Shown here: in pieces, positions 1-11,062 of the stretch
Numbering within the stretch: position 1 is the stretch's first letter
How the letters are laid out: each line of letters opens with the position of its first letter
From: Pleurostoma richardsiae
Lineage: Eukaryota; Ascomycota; Sordariomycetes; Calosphaeriales; Pleurostomataceae
Assembly: GCA_030052745.1 (NCBI GenBank)
Contig: JANBVO010000003.1
Coordinates: 372,001 to 436,000, forward strand
Length of the DNA: 64,000 nucleotides
Direction of reading: 5' to 3'
Made by a program: the position numbers and the translations under genes
The notes under the pieces: generated by a model
What the model was told of the DNA's origin: nothing
The model's input: the letters and a program-made list of their open reading frames with translations, nothing else
Databases searched by the model: none

Positions 1-1062
1 GAGAAGTTGTTTTTTCGTTGCTGCAGCCCGAGGTGGATCGTAGATGGTTGCAGCGATTGCACGGGTTACACCCTTCTCATCAGCCTCCAGCGTGTCGGAG
101 CCAGCAGCATATCGGCTGCGCCTTTTAACCTGCAGGCTCAATCTTGCCATGAGAACTTGCGAGATATTATGGGAGTATTCTCAAACAGTATGGAACGTGG
201 CATATAGAGTGTGGAGTAATAACAGTCATGCATTCTCTCAGACGCAGCTGGAGATCAAAGATCAGAGAGAGACGTTCAGTATTGCGTGACTTCTCGCTAT
301 TAGGGAAGCATCAGTCAGACAGAATGGCATAGATCTGACCATCGATCGAGCTGTCGGACATGAAAATATTGTCTCACGCTGGGCATCTCCTGAAACCTGG
401 CAGTTGGAGTCTTTCAGCGCATGTGGATCGTCCCCAGAATAGCGACGGCCGGGGAAGACGTCGTCGAAGAATAGCCAAGTCGAGCTAGTCGAACGTTCTG
501 TCTGCTTTCGGCAGCCTGCTCCTTCACTTCTGCGACAGGCTAAAGAGAGATACAGGAAGAGCAAGACAAGGTTCTGCCGCGTTTGTATAGCATGGCGCAT
601 GGTATTATACCTCATCGTGCAGCTATGGTAGGCGGAATAGTGCATCATGCGGGCAAGCCACTTTGCTGCTGGGACCGAGTGAAACGCATCGAAGATCGCA
701 CTGCCGGCCGCGATCCCGCGCCTCGTGCGAGGCTGATCGGCTATCTGGAGGATCTTGCGTGCAACTGAAGACAATTTGGTGTGCCACGCAGGATAATGTC
801 TCAGCCCAGACTCACAAGACCCTGCGTTGATGGTGTCCCAATGCAAAATGACGACACGACAGTTATATTTGGTCAAGTGACTCCCATTCTCTGCGGTTTA
901 GGCCTCTCGCACTTGCAGAAAGCTGGTACCTCTGGGCAAGAGTTGCGAGGGAGTTGCAGAAATCTCTACTAGAGACCAGGATAAGGAGAGGAAAGATGCT
1001 GATTGCTAACCGGTTGCTACTAGTAGCGGCGGAGATACCTTCGGCGGCCAGTCCTGAGCGGT

Positions 1063-1082
1063 CCGCCTCACGCTCGAGGCGG
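1063..1082. repeat. Short perfect inverted repeat (hairpin)
   Basis: CCGCCTC at 1063-1069 is followed by a six-base loop and then its reverse complement GAGGCGG at 1076-1082. No T-run follows it and no gene ends next to it, so I do not call a terminator. It may be chance in GC-rich sequence. Confidence 0.4.
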
Positions 1083-2382
1083 TGAAGGCCGCTAGTCTGT
1101 CGCCTTTCGACGGTGTGTTGGTCGGGTAGCCATAGGGTAGATAGCGATGCAGTACGTAGACCCGGGAGATCGGAGCCAGCGACAAGCCGCCTGCCGTCTC
1201 TCTGCAGTCACCTAGAAACTTGGAGTTGGTTGGTTGAGATAGCGGCAGCCCTACTATAGAGACCCGAGCCCACTGTAGCCGAGAGATGCGGCCGTCGAAA
1301 AGGGAAAGGACACCATCGGGCTATCGCGCGACGGGAAAGCCCTCGCTTGACATGTACTGGTACTCGTGTAGCCGTCGGGGAGAGGAACTTCTCGGTCTTG
1401 TCGAGTCTGGAGCTGCCCGAATGGTGGTGGGGAGGATTGTCGCTCTTGGTGGGGGTGGATGTTCCAGAACAGGCCGGTTTCTGTCGCTTGGAAAGACACT
1501 CTGATACCTTATCAATAGGATCAGATCCAGATTTTCCGAATTTTCCATCGATGGCCTGGTTACACATGTTCCAGCTGTGTTGATCGGCGCTGCCGTCGCA
1601 GGTCAGAGGGAGCTCGGGGGCACACAAACAGGCCAGGAGAATTGTCCACCAATCCCCTAGAGGGTCTTGCTGCTTTTGAGGCCTTTCCCGGAACAACGTT
1701 CGGGTCCTTACGCCAGAGCGCATCTCTCGCGCTTTCCGGCGCTGCGGCGGACAGGGTCCTCTCTTCCTTGTTTGGGATGCATGGATGGTGAGTAACCTTA
1801 TTGGGTTTTAGCGTGCAGGAGGGCCGAAGTGGTGATATGGGTGGCTGATGAGTTGGCTTCGCCCGAACTTGCCGAAGGGCGCCAAGACCGATCCACTGAC
1901 GGGACTGGCGCACCCATCCATGGCTGTCGATTGGCGCGTGCAAGAGAAATGGCGCCAGATACCACCAGATGGCATCGCGGGATGCAAAGGCGGTATGGAG
2001 GAAGAGGCATCTTCTCTTTTCTTCGTCGCAGGCAGGGAATCGCTGCGCCTTCAGGACTCAGCGCCCGGTCGCTGACTGAGAGGCCGAGGGGCGTCACAAC
2101 GGGCGCCGTCCAAGACCATTTTCAGCTGGGGCAGTCAGCACCAAGGGAGCCGCCGGCCTGGTTCCTGGCCGAGCGCGGGTCTTTGCTCGATGCCAGGGGT
2201 TTCGGAATACGAGCCGACAATATCAACACCGTAACAATCGCAACTCGCAATACGGGACTTTGAAACTGTCAGCAAAGGGGAGCAGCAGACGAAAAGGAGA
2301 AGAGAGAGGGAACGGAGAGACATAGAGAGAGAATACACAGCAAGCTACCTGAGATACCTCCTGTATGTACTCGCAAATAACA

Positions 2383-2387
2383 ACACA

Positions 2388-2436
<49 letters not shown>
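2383..2436. repeat. CA/TG dinucleotide microsatellite
   Basis: This is a 54-base run of AC units with one interruption (AT) near 2393. It lies about 1.2 kb upstream of the TRP-like gene, in non-coding DNA. The length is likely to vary between isolates. Confidence 0.95.
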
Positions 2437-2438
<2 letters not shown>

Positions 2439-2992
2439 GCGCCGGAGTCAATTTCGGAGCGGCCTGGCCGCCGAACGTAGGTATATTTTTGTCCTCTTAT
2501 TGGTGGTCAATAAGCAGCCACAACTGTAACGCAAGGGTAACGTTAGGAGGCAGAGACAAAATAATCATCGGGCGTGCAGAACTTGGGAAGTGCAGATGCG
2601 GCAGGTGCAGCGCAGTGCAGTGCAGGGGGGCCCAATGTGTACCTGCTCCGTTGTACCCGTTGTACCCGTACCTGGACCTGGACCTCGCCGGCGTGCATTC
2701 CGTGTCGTTCACTCACTCCTTGGCCAAGCCTGGAAGTGTCGCCGGCTCTTCTCTTCCACACACTCGCTCCCTTTGCCTCTGCGCTGCTCCACCGCAAAAC
2801 GAAACACGCATCCGACCGTCCGTCGCTCGTTGCTCCGAAGCCCTAGCAGTGGTGGTAGATTGACTTTATCTCTCTCCGCAGAGCCACTTTCGCGCGCCTC
2901 GCTTTGTTTGCAAGCGCCATCTTCCTTTCAGTCGGTCGCTCACGGCCAGCGCACAATACGTGCTGTTTACCTCGTCGACACACTCACCACAG

Positions 2993-3647
2993 GTATGTAT
3001 GACGCTTGCCCTGCCTCTTGGTGTGTCTGTCTCACACCTTAGTTGGCAGCCCGCTCTTCTTGGCTAGAGCAGACCACAAGATCGAGGCATAGAAACCATC
3101 CGATAGCCAGCCGCCTGAGCCAGTCCGGCCCATCCGTATCCACCCTCCCGCCATCCAGCTAGACGAAACCCAAACTCTGATAAACTCAGACCATCCCCGC
3201 CTCTCCGCCCGTCCAGTCGGCGCGAACCTTAGGAATCTCCACGTACCTTATAAGGTGTCTAAGTCGGCGACATACTGCATATCACTTGCACCATTGCTCT
3301 ACAAACAACGAGGAGCCCCCCCGGAAGTTGTCCCGAGACTACTGTTCCTAAATGCTCTTTCCGGCGTCAACGCATCCTCACAACAAACCGATTCTTCGGC
3401 CCTCTGGCTCTTCTCGCGAGTCTACGGTACCAAAGCGACGATCGAGTGTTCGAGGCCGAATAGGGGCGGGTGTCAACCCCATCCCCTCGTCTTGGGTAGA
3501 CGGTTTTGGAAAGTTGGCTTGACTGGGAGCCAGAAGTAGATGGTGAGCCTCCTTTTCCAGGCGCAGCGCCATCCTCCCTGGCCTGCTCACTGCTGCCGTG
3601 GCTGCGAAGAGGCGGCAAGCCGAGTGACAACTGACACAATTTCGTAG
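2993..3647 (+). other. Probable 5'UTR intron of the TRP/FLC-like gene
   Basis: A strong donor (GTATGT at 2993) follows a pyrimidine-rich leader. A typical acceptor (TTTCGTAG ending at 3647) sits three bases before the ATG at 3651, with a CTGAC branch-like element about 20 bases upstream of it. No convincing coding frame lies between them. A leader intron of about 655 bases is an inference from splice-site quality alone. Confidence 0.4.
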
Positions 3648-3650
3648 ACA

Positions 3651-6467
3651 ATGCCCTCATATTCGCCTTGTCCGCCGGGCCACCGACCAGGTGCAGCTAC
3701 TCGATCTTCGAAGATGACGCTGTCGACCAGACTGTTCAGCATTATTGTACTCCTCCTCTCCATCAGCTCCGCGCACGTGGCTCATGCCCGTGATGTCGTC
3801 TATGTTTACGGCACCGGCACCGACGGCGTCTCGCGTCAACTGGCTGTGGACCGGACACCTGCGCTGTACACGCGCGACTTTGGCGACTGTTTGGGCGGAG
3901 ACAGCTTATTCAACATTACACGATTCGACGCAGCCTACTATTCTGACAACTCGACCGTGCTGTTCCATTTGGATGGTACCTCCAACATTAGGAACGAATC
4001 GCTGATGATGCACTTCTCGCTGGACGCATACGGCGAGAGCAGATATTCCATGACCTTTGACCCGTGCTACGTTAACATATACTCACTCTGCCCTCTTAAT
4101 GCGAGCGTCCCGGTGGCTGGTTGGGCTGTGTTTCCTGTTGGAAAAGAGCAGACTGGCGACATCCCGGCCATAGCCTTCAGTATTCCCGACTTCGAGGGCT
4201 CGGTCAAGTTGCAAATCTTCGCAAACTCCAGCAGAACGGAAATAGGCTGCTTCCAGGCGGTCATGACCAATGGCAAGAGCTTTCAGCATACGGAAGCCAT
4301 TAGTCCGGTTCTCGCGGTCTTCACGGTTGTGGCAATCCTTGCATCGTTTGCGACGGCAGCGTACGGAGTCAGCATCCCCCACATGCGCACTCACTATGCG
4401 CACTCTATTTCTGTGCTGCTTGTCTTTGAGACCTTTCAGTCGATATTCTTTTCCGGGGCCCTGACCGTGAGCTGGCCCAGTATTTTGATCGCCTGGTGGA
4501 GCAACTTCGCCTGGTCTGCAGGCATGATATATTCCAGCTCCATTGTCAAGTCTGTCAATGGGTTCACGGGTGTGACCGGGAACTCGAGTCAAGTCGGTGG
4601 GGCAGGATCAACCGTCATCAACAATGGCGGAGGTCTGGCCTCGCAGATCTACGGTCGGTCTTTGGCCCAGAGGGCAACAAGTGAGCTGGTGAGGCGGGCG
4701 GGCCCTTCATACAACGCGAGCGATCCTTACGACTATACCTGGGCTGGCGTTCCGGTATCACCAGGCATGCCGCTCCCTGGCACTTGGACCGGCTTTCCAG
4801 CAGATCTCGCCAGCATTGGAATCCCTGCTGCAGATGCGTTCATTGTCGGCCTCATCTGGCTCCTCGTAGCCGTCGGGATCGTGGCTGCATGCACCCTTGC
4901 GCTCAAGCTTTCTCTGGAAGTGCTCGCAGCGATCAAGTGGATCCAGCAGGATCGCCTTGCATACTTCCGCTCCCACTACATTGGTTATACTAGCGAGGCT
5001 ATACTCAGAACGTTGTTTGTCGGGTTCTTTGCGATGGTGACTTTGTCTATATACCAGTTCACCATCCGCGGGGCTCCCGGAGCGACAGCAGTTGCCGCTG
5101 TGGTCTTCATCCTCTTCCTTGTGGGTGTAGGCGGGCTAGCCGCCTGGGCATGCCACCATCGCCTCCGCCTCGGACGCTATGCCGTCGACCCTGATAGGAT
5201 TATCTTCCATCAAGGCAAGCTCTTCAATGTCATACCGTGCCTCGTCCCGGTTCGTTCAAGCACTTTGAAGGAGCATGAACTGCCGAACAAGCCGGCAGGC
5301 TCAATCTCTTGGTTCCGCATCCACTTCATCGACAATGATCCGTCTCGCACAACGGTCCACCAAGACCAGACCTACGTCAAGAAGTTCGGCTGGCTCTCCG
5401 CCCGGTACCGCCGCACACGATGGTGGTTCTTCTCGTGTTACCTTTTGTACCAGCTAATTCGTGCGGCTTTCATTGGTGGCGGCGCACGGAGTCCGCTCGC
5501 GCAGGTGTACGGCCTGTTCGTTTTCGACATCCTCGCCTTTGTTGCACTGGTCAAATTGAACCCATTCGAAGGGCAACGCAACACTGCCCTGGGTGTTTGG
5601 ATGCTCAGCATAAGCAAGGTGGTTACAACAGGACTGTCGATTGCTTTCCTGCCAGCGTTCAACCTTGGCCGCATCCCCGCGACGGTCCTAGGCGTCATCA
5701 TTATTGTCGTGCAAGGTTTCCTTGTCATCGCGCTGCTGATCCTGATAGCTCTTGGCGCCATTTCGTCCTACATGTCTCTTACTCGAAACCGCGAAGAGTT
5801 CCATCCGGAAGCTCTGGAGGGCATTCGACTCCAATACTTCGAGAAACTGGAAGCCAGAGCACCAGACGTACCTCTCCCTCCCAAGGAGAAGGTTGACAAG
5901 AAGGGCAAGGGCAAAGGCAAGGAAGTGGACACGGAACCCGAGAAAGAGGTTCTCAAGGAGCCGTATTTCTCCGTTACGTCTGTCCGCCGGGCACCAAAGA
6001 TTGAGGATGAGGACGACGACGTCGTCGCTGACATGGAAGCGCCCAACGCGTCTGTCATCTTCGACCCAAATCGTGTGGTGAACCGCAGCAGCCGCACCAA
6101 CAGCATGAGCTCGCGCTACTCGACGCATAGCCTCCCCCGCGTGGCCCGCGTCCACAGAACTTCTTGGAGCTCTCATGACTTTGCCCAATGGGACTCGCTC
6201 CAGCGCGATCGTCCGGACAGTGTCATGGCTAACAGACTGAGCTCTGCCAGCGGTATCGTCATGGGTCACTCGGCCAACAACTCGCTGGCCACTGCGCCCC
6301 TTGTGCGGCCGGCGGTATCTCAGCCGACTCTGAGGATGGGCACTCCGACAGGGTCTAGGTTCTCTAGGCCGTCTACTCCCAAGACCTTTTCACGGCCAAT
6401 GACGCCGACGCCTGAGGTTCTTGAGCAACATGCGGAGGAGAGGATCCACGAGGCACCAGCCCCCTAG
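3651..6467 (+). CDS. TRP-like/FLC-family integral membrane protein
   Basis: This intronless gene encodes 938 residues with the layout of fungal TRP-like and flavin-carrier (FLC, Pkd2-like) proteins: signal peptide, lumenal ML-like domain, then a polytopic TRP-type core. The family is linked to calcium handling, FAD transport and cell-wall integrity at ER or surface membranes; the substrate cannot be read from sequence. The ML-like domain spans about residues 48-215 and has several cysteines and NxS/T sites. Membrane segments run from about 217 to 715. The long cytosolic tail has a lysine-rich stretch near 750, an acidic patch near 785 and many Ser/Thr-Pro sites, suggesting phospho-regulation. 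The ATG at 3714 (Met22) gives a cleaner signal peptide than the ATG at 3651, so it may be the true start. Confidence 0.85.
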   Translation: MPSYSPCPPGHRPGAATRSSKMTLSTRLFSIIVLLLSISSAHVAHARDVVYVYGTGTDGVSRQLAVDRTPALYTRDFGDCLGGDSLFNITRFDAAYYSDNSTVLFHLDGTSNIRNESLMMHFSLDAYGESRYSMTFDPCYVNIYSLCPLNASVPVAGWAVFPVGKEQTGDIPAIAFSIPDFEGSVKLQIFANSSRTEIGCFQAVMTNGKSFQHTEAISPVLAVFTVVAILASFATAAYGVSIPHMRTHYAHSISVLLVFETFQSIFFSGALTVSWPSILIAWWSNFAWSAGMIYSSSIVKSVNGFTGVTGNSSQVGGAGSTVINNGGGLASQIYGRSLAQRATSELVRRAGPSYNASDPYDYTWAGVPVSPGMPLPGTWTGFPADLASIGIPAADAFIVGLIWLLVAVGIVAACTLALKLSLEVLAAIKWIQQDRLAYFRSHYIGYTSEAILRTLFVGFFAMVTLSIYQFTIRGAPGATAVAAVVFILFLVGVGGLAAWACHHRLRLGRYAVDPDRIIFHQGKLFNVIPCLVPVRSSTLKEHELPNKPAGSISWFRIHFIDNDPSRTTVHQDQTYVKKFGWLSARYRRTRWWFFSCYLLYQLIRAAFIGGGARSPLAQVYGLFVFDILAFVALVKLNPFEGQRNTALGVWMLSISKVVTTGLSIAFLPAFNLGRIPATVLGVIIIVVQGFLVIALLILIALGAISSYMSLTRNREEFHPEALEGIRLQYFEKLEARAPDVPLPPKEKVDKKGKGKGKEVDTEPEKEVLKEPYFSVTSVRRAPKIEDEDDDVVADMEAPNASVIFDPNRVVNRSSRTNSMSSRYSTHSLPRVARVHRTSWSSHDFAQWDSLQRDRPDSVMANRLSSASGIVMGHSANNSLATAPLVRPAVSQPTLRMGTPTGSRFSRPSTPKTFSRPMTPTPEVLEQHAEERIHEAPAP

Positions 6468-8293
6468 GTGTGGGCATATGAGATTGTTTGATCCGCTCCT
6501 CCTGACGATGTTACGACGTTTCACGAAATCACCGTGCTCTCCTGCATAGTTGGCCGGGAACACGGCATGACCCTTGCGCCTTAATCACCACTACCGCTCC
6601 TACGGATTACCACCCAACAATTATTACCGCTCGTTTTGTCGTATTCGATGAGTTAGTCATATACCCCAACGCCCTGCGCATAGCAGGACCAACATCATAG
6701 TACATCCAGCCTCACCGACACCATACATACATGTCCCTCGCACAACTCCGTTTCCTTTTTTTGGCATAGACGGAATCTGCATTGGGTCGGATGGGCGGCT
6801 CATTGCTGTCTACATCGTTCGCTTGCATAAGGGACTCGGCGTTCTTGTGGCTTATCGGTCCCGGCTTGGATGCCGGTTTCCGCTCTTGCGGCCGCCGCAG
6901 GTAGACGGTTGGGAACCTATGCTCCAGCGGCAGATATAGGAAAGGCCAAGCGGAACATTGTTTATTTTGTCGGTTTGCATAAGGGGGGCCCGGAGGATAG
7001 GGAGGCAGCGGCCCTCTTCTATAGATAGGGCAAGGAAAGCGGGCAAGGAAAGGAGGGCCAGGTGTATATACATACACATGCTCACATACACCATTAGATT
7101 GCGCTCTCGAGGTTGCCCTGATACTGTGATACGCTTTGTCCACACGTGTGAGGCGACTATATCGTACAGCCTGGTTGCCAAGCCGGAACGGGGAGAGAGG
7201 GAAAGATGGGAAGAAATATCGACCAGCGTGCCTCTAATCTGAAGAAGTCAAGAACCGTCTTGCGGTGCCGAGCTGCTTGATCGCTTCCTCCACTGCCCCT
7301 TAACGCCGCAGACGGGAAAGTTGGCACTAAATCCCAGCTTCGGCGTTACGAGGAGAGATGGAGACGACAGGATACGGAGAATGTGGGGAGGACTTTCCCG
7401 TCGAAGTACTTGGGCGGGGGGATCTGGGTTGACGGAAGCGGAATTGACCTATCCACTTACGCCTGACAGCAGGCCCTCCACCAGATGCCAAACACCAACC
7501 CGCTCATTCGTCCACTTGCTACCTAGTCAGTCCCTCAACTCCTGAAGATGTACGGTCTACAGCACCGTAGTGCCGAACATGCGGCGGGACCGTACGGGGC
7601 CCCTCCACCGGACACCGGATGTACATCTGACCAGCGAAAAAAAGGCCCTGCGGGCTGCTCTACTACCCCACACAACTGCCGCCCAGCGATCCGGGGATAC
7701 GGCCGCGGGGTAGGCTGGCGCCCCTCCCCCTCACCCCCCCAAGCTTCCCCCCCCCCCTTTCTCTGATCAAACATGGGGACGTTCGGCGACGAGCGCCTCT
7801 TTGCTGCCATCTTCACAGGAATAGATGGTGACACTGGGATATACGGATATATGTACGGCGAGGATCTGTGTCTCATTTATAGAAAATTTTGGGAATTACA
7901 TGTAGGTGGTCTGTTGTGTAGGATCTCTGCGTCCGTCGTCTGTATCTTCTGTCTCGAGCTCGCACCTCGACGTCCTCTATCTCCGATCTTCCCCTCAACT
8001 TCATTTGCGCAGCGTTCGGGGATAAGCCCGACAGGTGTTGGAGAAACAAAGCTCCGCAGCGGAAGTACGGCCAAGAGACAACGCGCACGCGGATCGCGGG
8101 GGATCGTCAGAAATAAAGTAACGGTAGCTCAAGATATAAGGAGCTACTAGCTCCTCTGGACAGCTCCTGTCTACGTCTTGCTCGTTACATCGCGCTCTAG
8201 CATCTTGCTCTCTGCTTTGCTTGTCCAGTCAATTGCCCTCTATCTAGTACCTCGAGCGCTCCAGAAGAGAGCGCAGTCAGACAGCCCGCAGAC
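6468..8293. other. Intergenic region, no supported gene
   Basis: This is 1.8 kb between two plus-strand genes. It holds the 3'UTR of the TRP-like gene and the promoter of the dioxygenase. A C-rich tract lies around 7733-7757, and AT-rich TATATAC-like elements lie near 7062 and 7840. Open frames here are short and overlap in several frames, and I recognise no gene. Confidence 0.6.
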
Positions 8294-9407
8294 ATGGATC
8301 CCAAGGACACCCAGACGCCAGAGCTCCTGGACCTGACCATCGACAACATAACACCGAACACGATCCTGATCAACAACCAGACCAAGAATCCCCGCCTCAA
8401 GTACCTCATGGAGCGGCTAGTCACGCACATCCACGACTTCGCCCGGGAGACGAGGCTCAGCACTAACGAGTGGATGACCGCTCTCTCCTTCCTTATTGCG
8501 ACGGGGCAGATCTGCAGCGATGTGCGAAACGTAAGTCGCAGGATGTGGCTCCAACTCCCAATTGATGCGCCGATTGCTCATACCCCCGGGTACAGGAATT
8601 CATCCTGCTGTCCGACATTCTGGGCCTGTCCCTGCTCGTAGACGCCATCGACCACCCCAAGCCGACGAACTCAACCGAGGGCACCGTCCTGGGCCCTTTC
8701 CACACGCATGACGCGCCGGTGCTGCCCAATGGCAGCAGCATGACGTCCGACCCGGAGGGCGAGCCGATGCTCGCCATCTGCACGGTCAAGGACATGGCGG
8801 GGCGCCCGGTGGCGGGCGTCAAGATCGACATCTGGGAGACGGATAGCACCGGCCACTACGACGTGCAGCACGCGGACCGCAACGAGCCGAGCGAGCGGTG
8901 CATCATGGTGAGCGACGACGAGGGCCGGTTCTGGTTCAAGGGCATCAAGCCCGTGAGCTACCCCATCCCCCACGACGGGCCGGTTGGGAAGCTGCTGGTG
9001 CAGCTGGGGCGGCACTGCTGGCGGCCGGCACACGTGCACTTCATGTTCGACAAGGAGGGCTGGGACCCGCTGATCACGTAGGACTGCGTCCTCCTTGGTG
9101 CGCACCTGGCCTTATGCTGACTGTTCCATCTCGCAGGGCATTGTACCTCCGCGGCGATCCGTATGAGACGACAGATGCGGTGTTTGGCGTTAAGAAGAGC
9201 CTGGTGATCGACCTCGGCAAGGTTGACAAAAAGACCGCGGAGGAATACGGAGTCCCGGAAGGCAGCTGGCTTCTGAAGCATGACTTCGTCCTGGTGACGG
9301 CGGAGGAGACGGACACCCTCAGAGACAAGAACGCCATCCAAGCGATGGAGAAGTTTGGCCTGAAGATGAAGTTGATAGATCATCTTCCGGTCCCCGACCT
9401 AGATTAA
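8294..9407 (+). CDS. Intradiol ring-cleavage dioxygenase (catechol/hydroxyquinol 1,2-dioxygenase type)
   Basis: Exons are 8294-8530, 8596-9077 and 9137-9407, giving 329 residues. The protein opens catechol-type rings between the two hydroxyls, using non-haem Fe(III), in the cytosol; this feeds the 3-oxoadipate route. The N-terminal part (about 1-100) resembles the helical dioxygenase N domain used for dimerisation. The beta-sandwich catalytic domain follows, and the four iron ligands fit the Tyr of TGHYDVQ, the Tyr of VSYPIPHDGP and the two His of RPAHVHFM. No signal peptide is present, unlike the secreted fungal intradiol enzymes. Catechol versus hydroxyquinol as substrate cannot be decided. 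Introns start GTAAGT (8531) and GTAGGA (9078) and keep the frame. It converges on TRM44 with 176 bases between the stops. Confidence 0.92.
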
Positions 9408-9583
9408 GTGGCTTGTTGGTACCACTTGCAGTCCTATCTCCGCCCGGTGCGGTAGAACGACATTTCCAGTAGCGCGACAAATTGCCTCCAGAGCTTGTCA
9501 ATGTACATGAGATAGGGACGACTGCGTTGATGCAGTTGCACAGAATGAGTACCCGTCCGTAAAGCATCAACGATGATCGCCGA

Positions 9584-11062
9584 TCAATGTCCACGCGGTG
9601 CTGACTTGAGGAGCTTGACGACATTCTCGAAATAGCCCTGAGTGCCTCCATACTTGCTTAGAATGGTCTCGATGTCCACAGGAGGAGTGTCCAACTGGCG
9701 CCGACCGATCAGAGCGGTGTTCCTAGTGCTGGGGATCCGTAGCATCTCCTTCTCAACCTGCCAACCGCAGTCGGATGCAATATCTGTGACAAAAGATACC
9801 AGAGAGCAATAAGTTGACTTGGAGGCGCTCTTGTCTTTGGGTGGAGGAGCTCTGAATCTGGCCCCTGTCAGATTGTGGCTGCAGCAGGGGATCATCATGA
9901 ATGGGCATTCGGAGAGCCTGGCGAGAATGGGCGTCCAGGGCGTGAGCTCATCCGCATGGTTGGATATGATAAAAGTCCCTCTAGGAAACAGGCCGTCATG
10001 GGTGCCGTCTTCGCTAAGGTCCAGGTGATCATCATTGTGCGGCGGCCCTCTGCTGACCACTGAAGGTAAAAGGACGAGCTGCCTTAATGACGGGAGACTG
10101 TCCTCACCCGTTGTACTATAGTGTGACCACGACTTGCGGGTTCTGGCATCGAAACCCCATCCCTTGTAACCCTCTTGGTTCAGGATGTACACGAGGAGGC
10201 CATTACCACAGCCGATATCGACAAAGCCGGGAAAGCTGGCGCCCTTGTACATGTCGGCCCACAGCTCTATGAGGAATGCAGCAATGCAGAGGTCCTCGAA
10301 GACGTGTTTTGCTGGGTCTGTGGTCTCCAGCCAGCCATTGACGAGGGCCCTGCCATACTTCTGTTTCAACGCGGTGTACCTGTCTTGGAGCACATCCTGG
10401 GAAACGAGAACGTCGTGCTGCACCCTTTTGACATAGCCCGCATGCTGTCCTTCGCCATGTTTGTGCAGGACACCGAGTAAGTTCAACGCTGTCCTTGTGA
10501 GCTTCTGAGAAACGATGTTTTCGTTATTAAAGTAGCAATAGTGTATCGAGACGCTGCGGCGAGGGCTGCATGTGTCTTGCTCGTGGAGGAACCCTATGCC
10601 CCGGACGACTGGGTGGTAGAATGGCATCTCCGACTCTGAGTTGACATGGGGTAAATAGACTACTAGAGTCTTGCGGATGTCACCAGGCTCGTTGAGACCT
10701 CTGTATAAGAGGCAGGTCTGGTCTAGAGGGGCATCTCTGAGGGTGTTGCGAGGGATCATCCTCCGGACAATGAGCCTGTCACACTTGAAACCCCGGAAAA
10801 GAGGGGGGTTCGATGGCTCGTCATCATGGCTCACATCGACGGACAGGTCGCCGCCCACAACTCGATCTGTGAGGATATCGGCCCTGAAGAGCCAGGACGA
10901 GTTGATATTTGGGTTCTTTATCAGGTTCAGCATGACCTTGGTGAAGATGGACGAGTCGAAGCTGCAGTCATGTTGGAGGACAGGAGACCAGGCATTACCG
11001 CCGCCATCATCGACAATGACGGGCGCAGCGTCTCTGCCGAAGGCAGTCGGGATGAAAGCCAT
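9584..11062 (-). CDS. TRM44: tRNA (uracil-2'-O-)-methyltransferase Trm44
   Basis: The gene encodes about 492 residues in one exon. Trm44 2'-O-methylates U44 in the variable loop of tRNA(Ser) in the cytosol, using S-adenosylmethionine. The family signature is clear: a VMLNLIKNPNINSS segment near residue 45, and the SAM-binding stretch FVDIGCGNGLLVYIL followed by GWGFDARTRKSW in the middle. The C-terminal third carries conserved histidine and cysteine residues (MMIPCCSH). I start at the ATG at 11062, the first ATG in frame. The frame stays open to an in-frame stop about 95 bases further upstream but holds no other ATG, so either this is the start or a short upstream exon exists. It shares an upstream region of about 1 kb with the divergent eIF1 gene. 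Confidence 0.9.
   Translation of the reverse strand: MAFIPTAFGRDAAPVIVDDGGGNAWSPVLQHDCSFDSSIFTKVMLNLIKNPNINSSWLFRADILTDRVVGGDLSVDVSHDDEPSNPPLFRGFKCDRLIVRRMIPRNTLRDAPLDQTCLLYRGLNEPGDIRKTLVVYLPHVNSESEMPFYHPVVRGIGFLHEQDTCSPRRSVSIHYCYFNNENIVSQKLTRTALNLLGVLHKHGEGQHAGYVKRVQHDVLVSQDVLQDRYTALKQKYGRALVNGWLETTDPAKHVFEDLCIAAFLIELWADMYKGASFPGFVDIGCGNGLLVYILNQEGYKGWGFDARTRKSWSHYSTTGEDSLPSLRQLVLLPSVVSRGPPHNDDHLDLSEDGTHDGLFPRGTFIISNHADELTPWTPILARLSECPFMMIPCCSHNLTGARFRAPPPKDKSASKSTYCSLVSFVTDIASDCGWQVEKEMLRIPSTRNTALIGRRQLDTPPVDIETILSKYGGTQGYFENVVKLLKSAPRGH

Larger units (their letters stand above)
1..2990. other. Non-coding leader region, no supported gene
   Basis: I see no gene here. Open frames of up to about 200 codons occur on minus around 262-876 and 1208-1723, but they overlap one another in several frames and have no recognisable domain. 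The stretch holds a short perfect inverted repeat near 1063-1082 and a CA microsatellite at 2383-2436. The part from about 2,500 on probably holds the promoter and 5'UTR of the membrane-protein gene that starts at 3651 or 3714. Confidence 0.6.

Noticed and set aside
262-876. 204-codon open frame on minus near the left edge
   Set aside because: No domain, odd composition and overlapping frames on plus; nothing supports a gene.
1208-1943. Overlapping open frames on both strands
   Set aside because: Several frames are open at once in GC-rich DNA, none has a recognisable motif.
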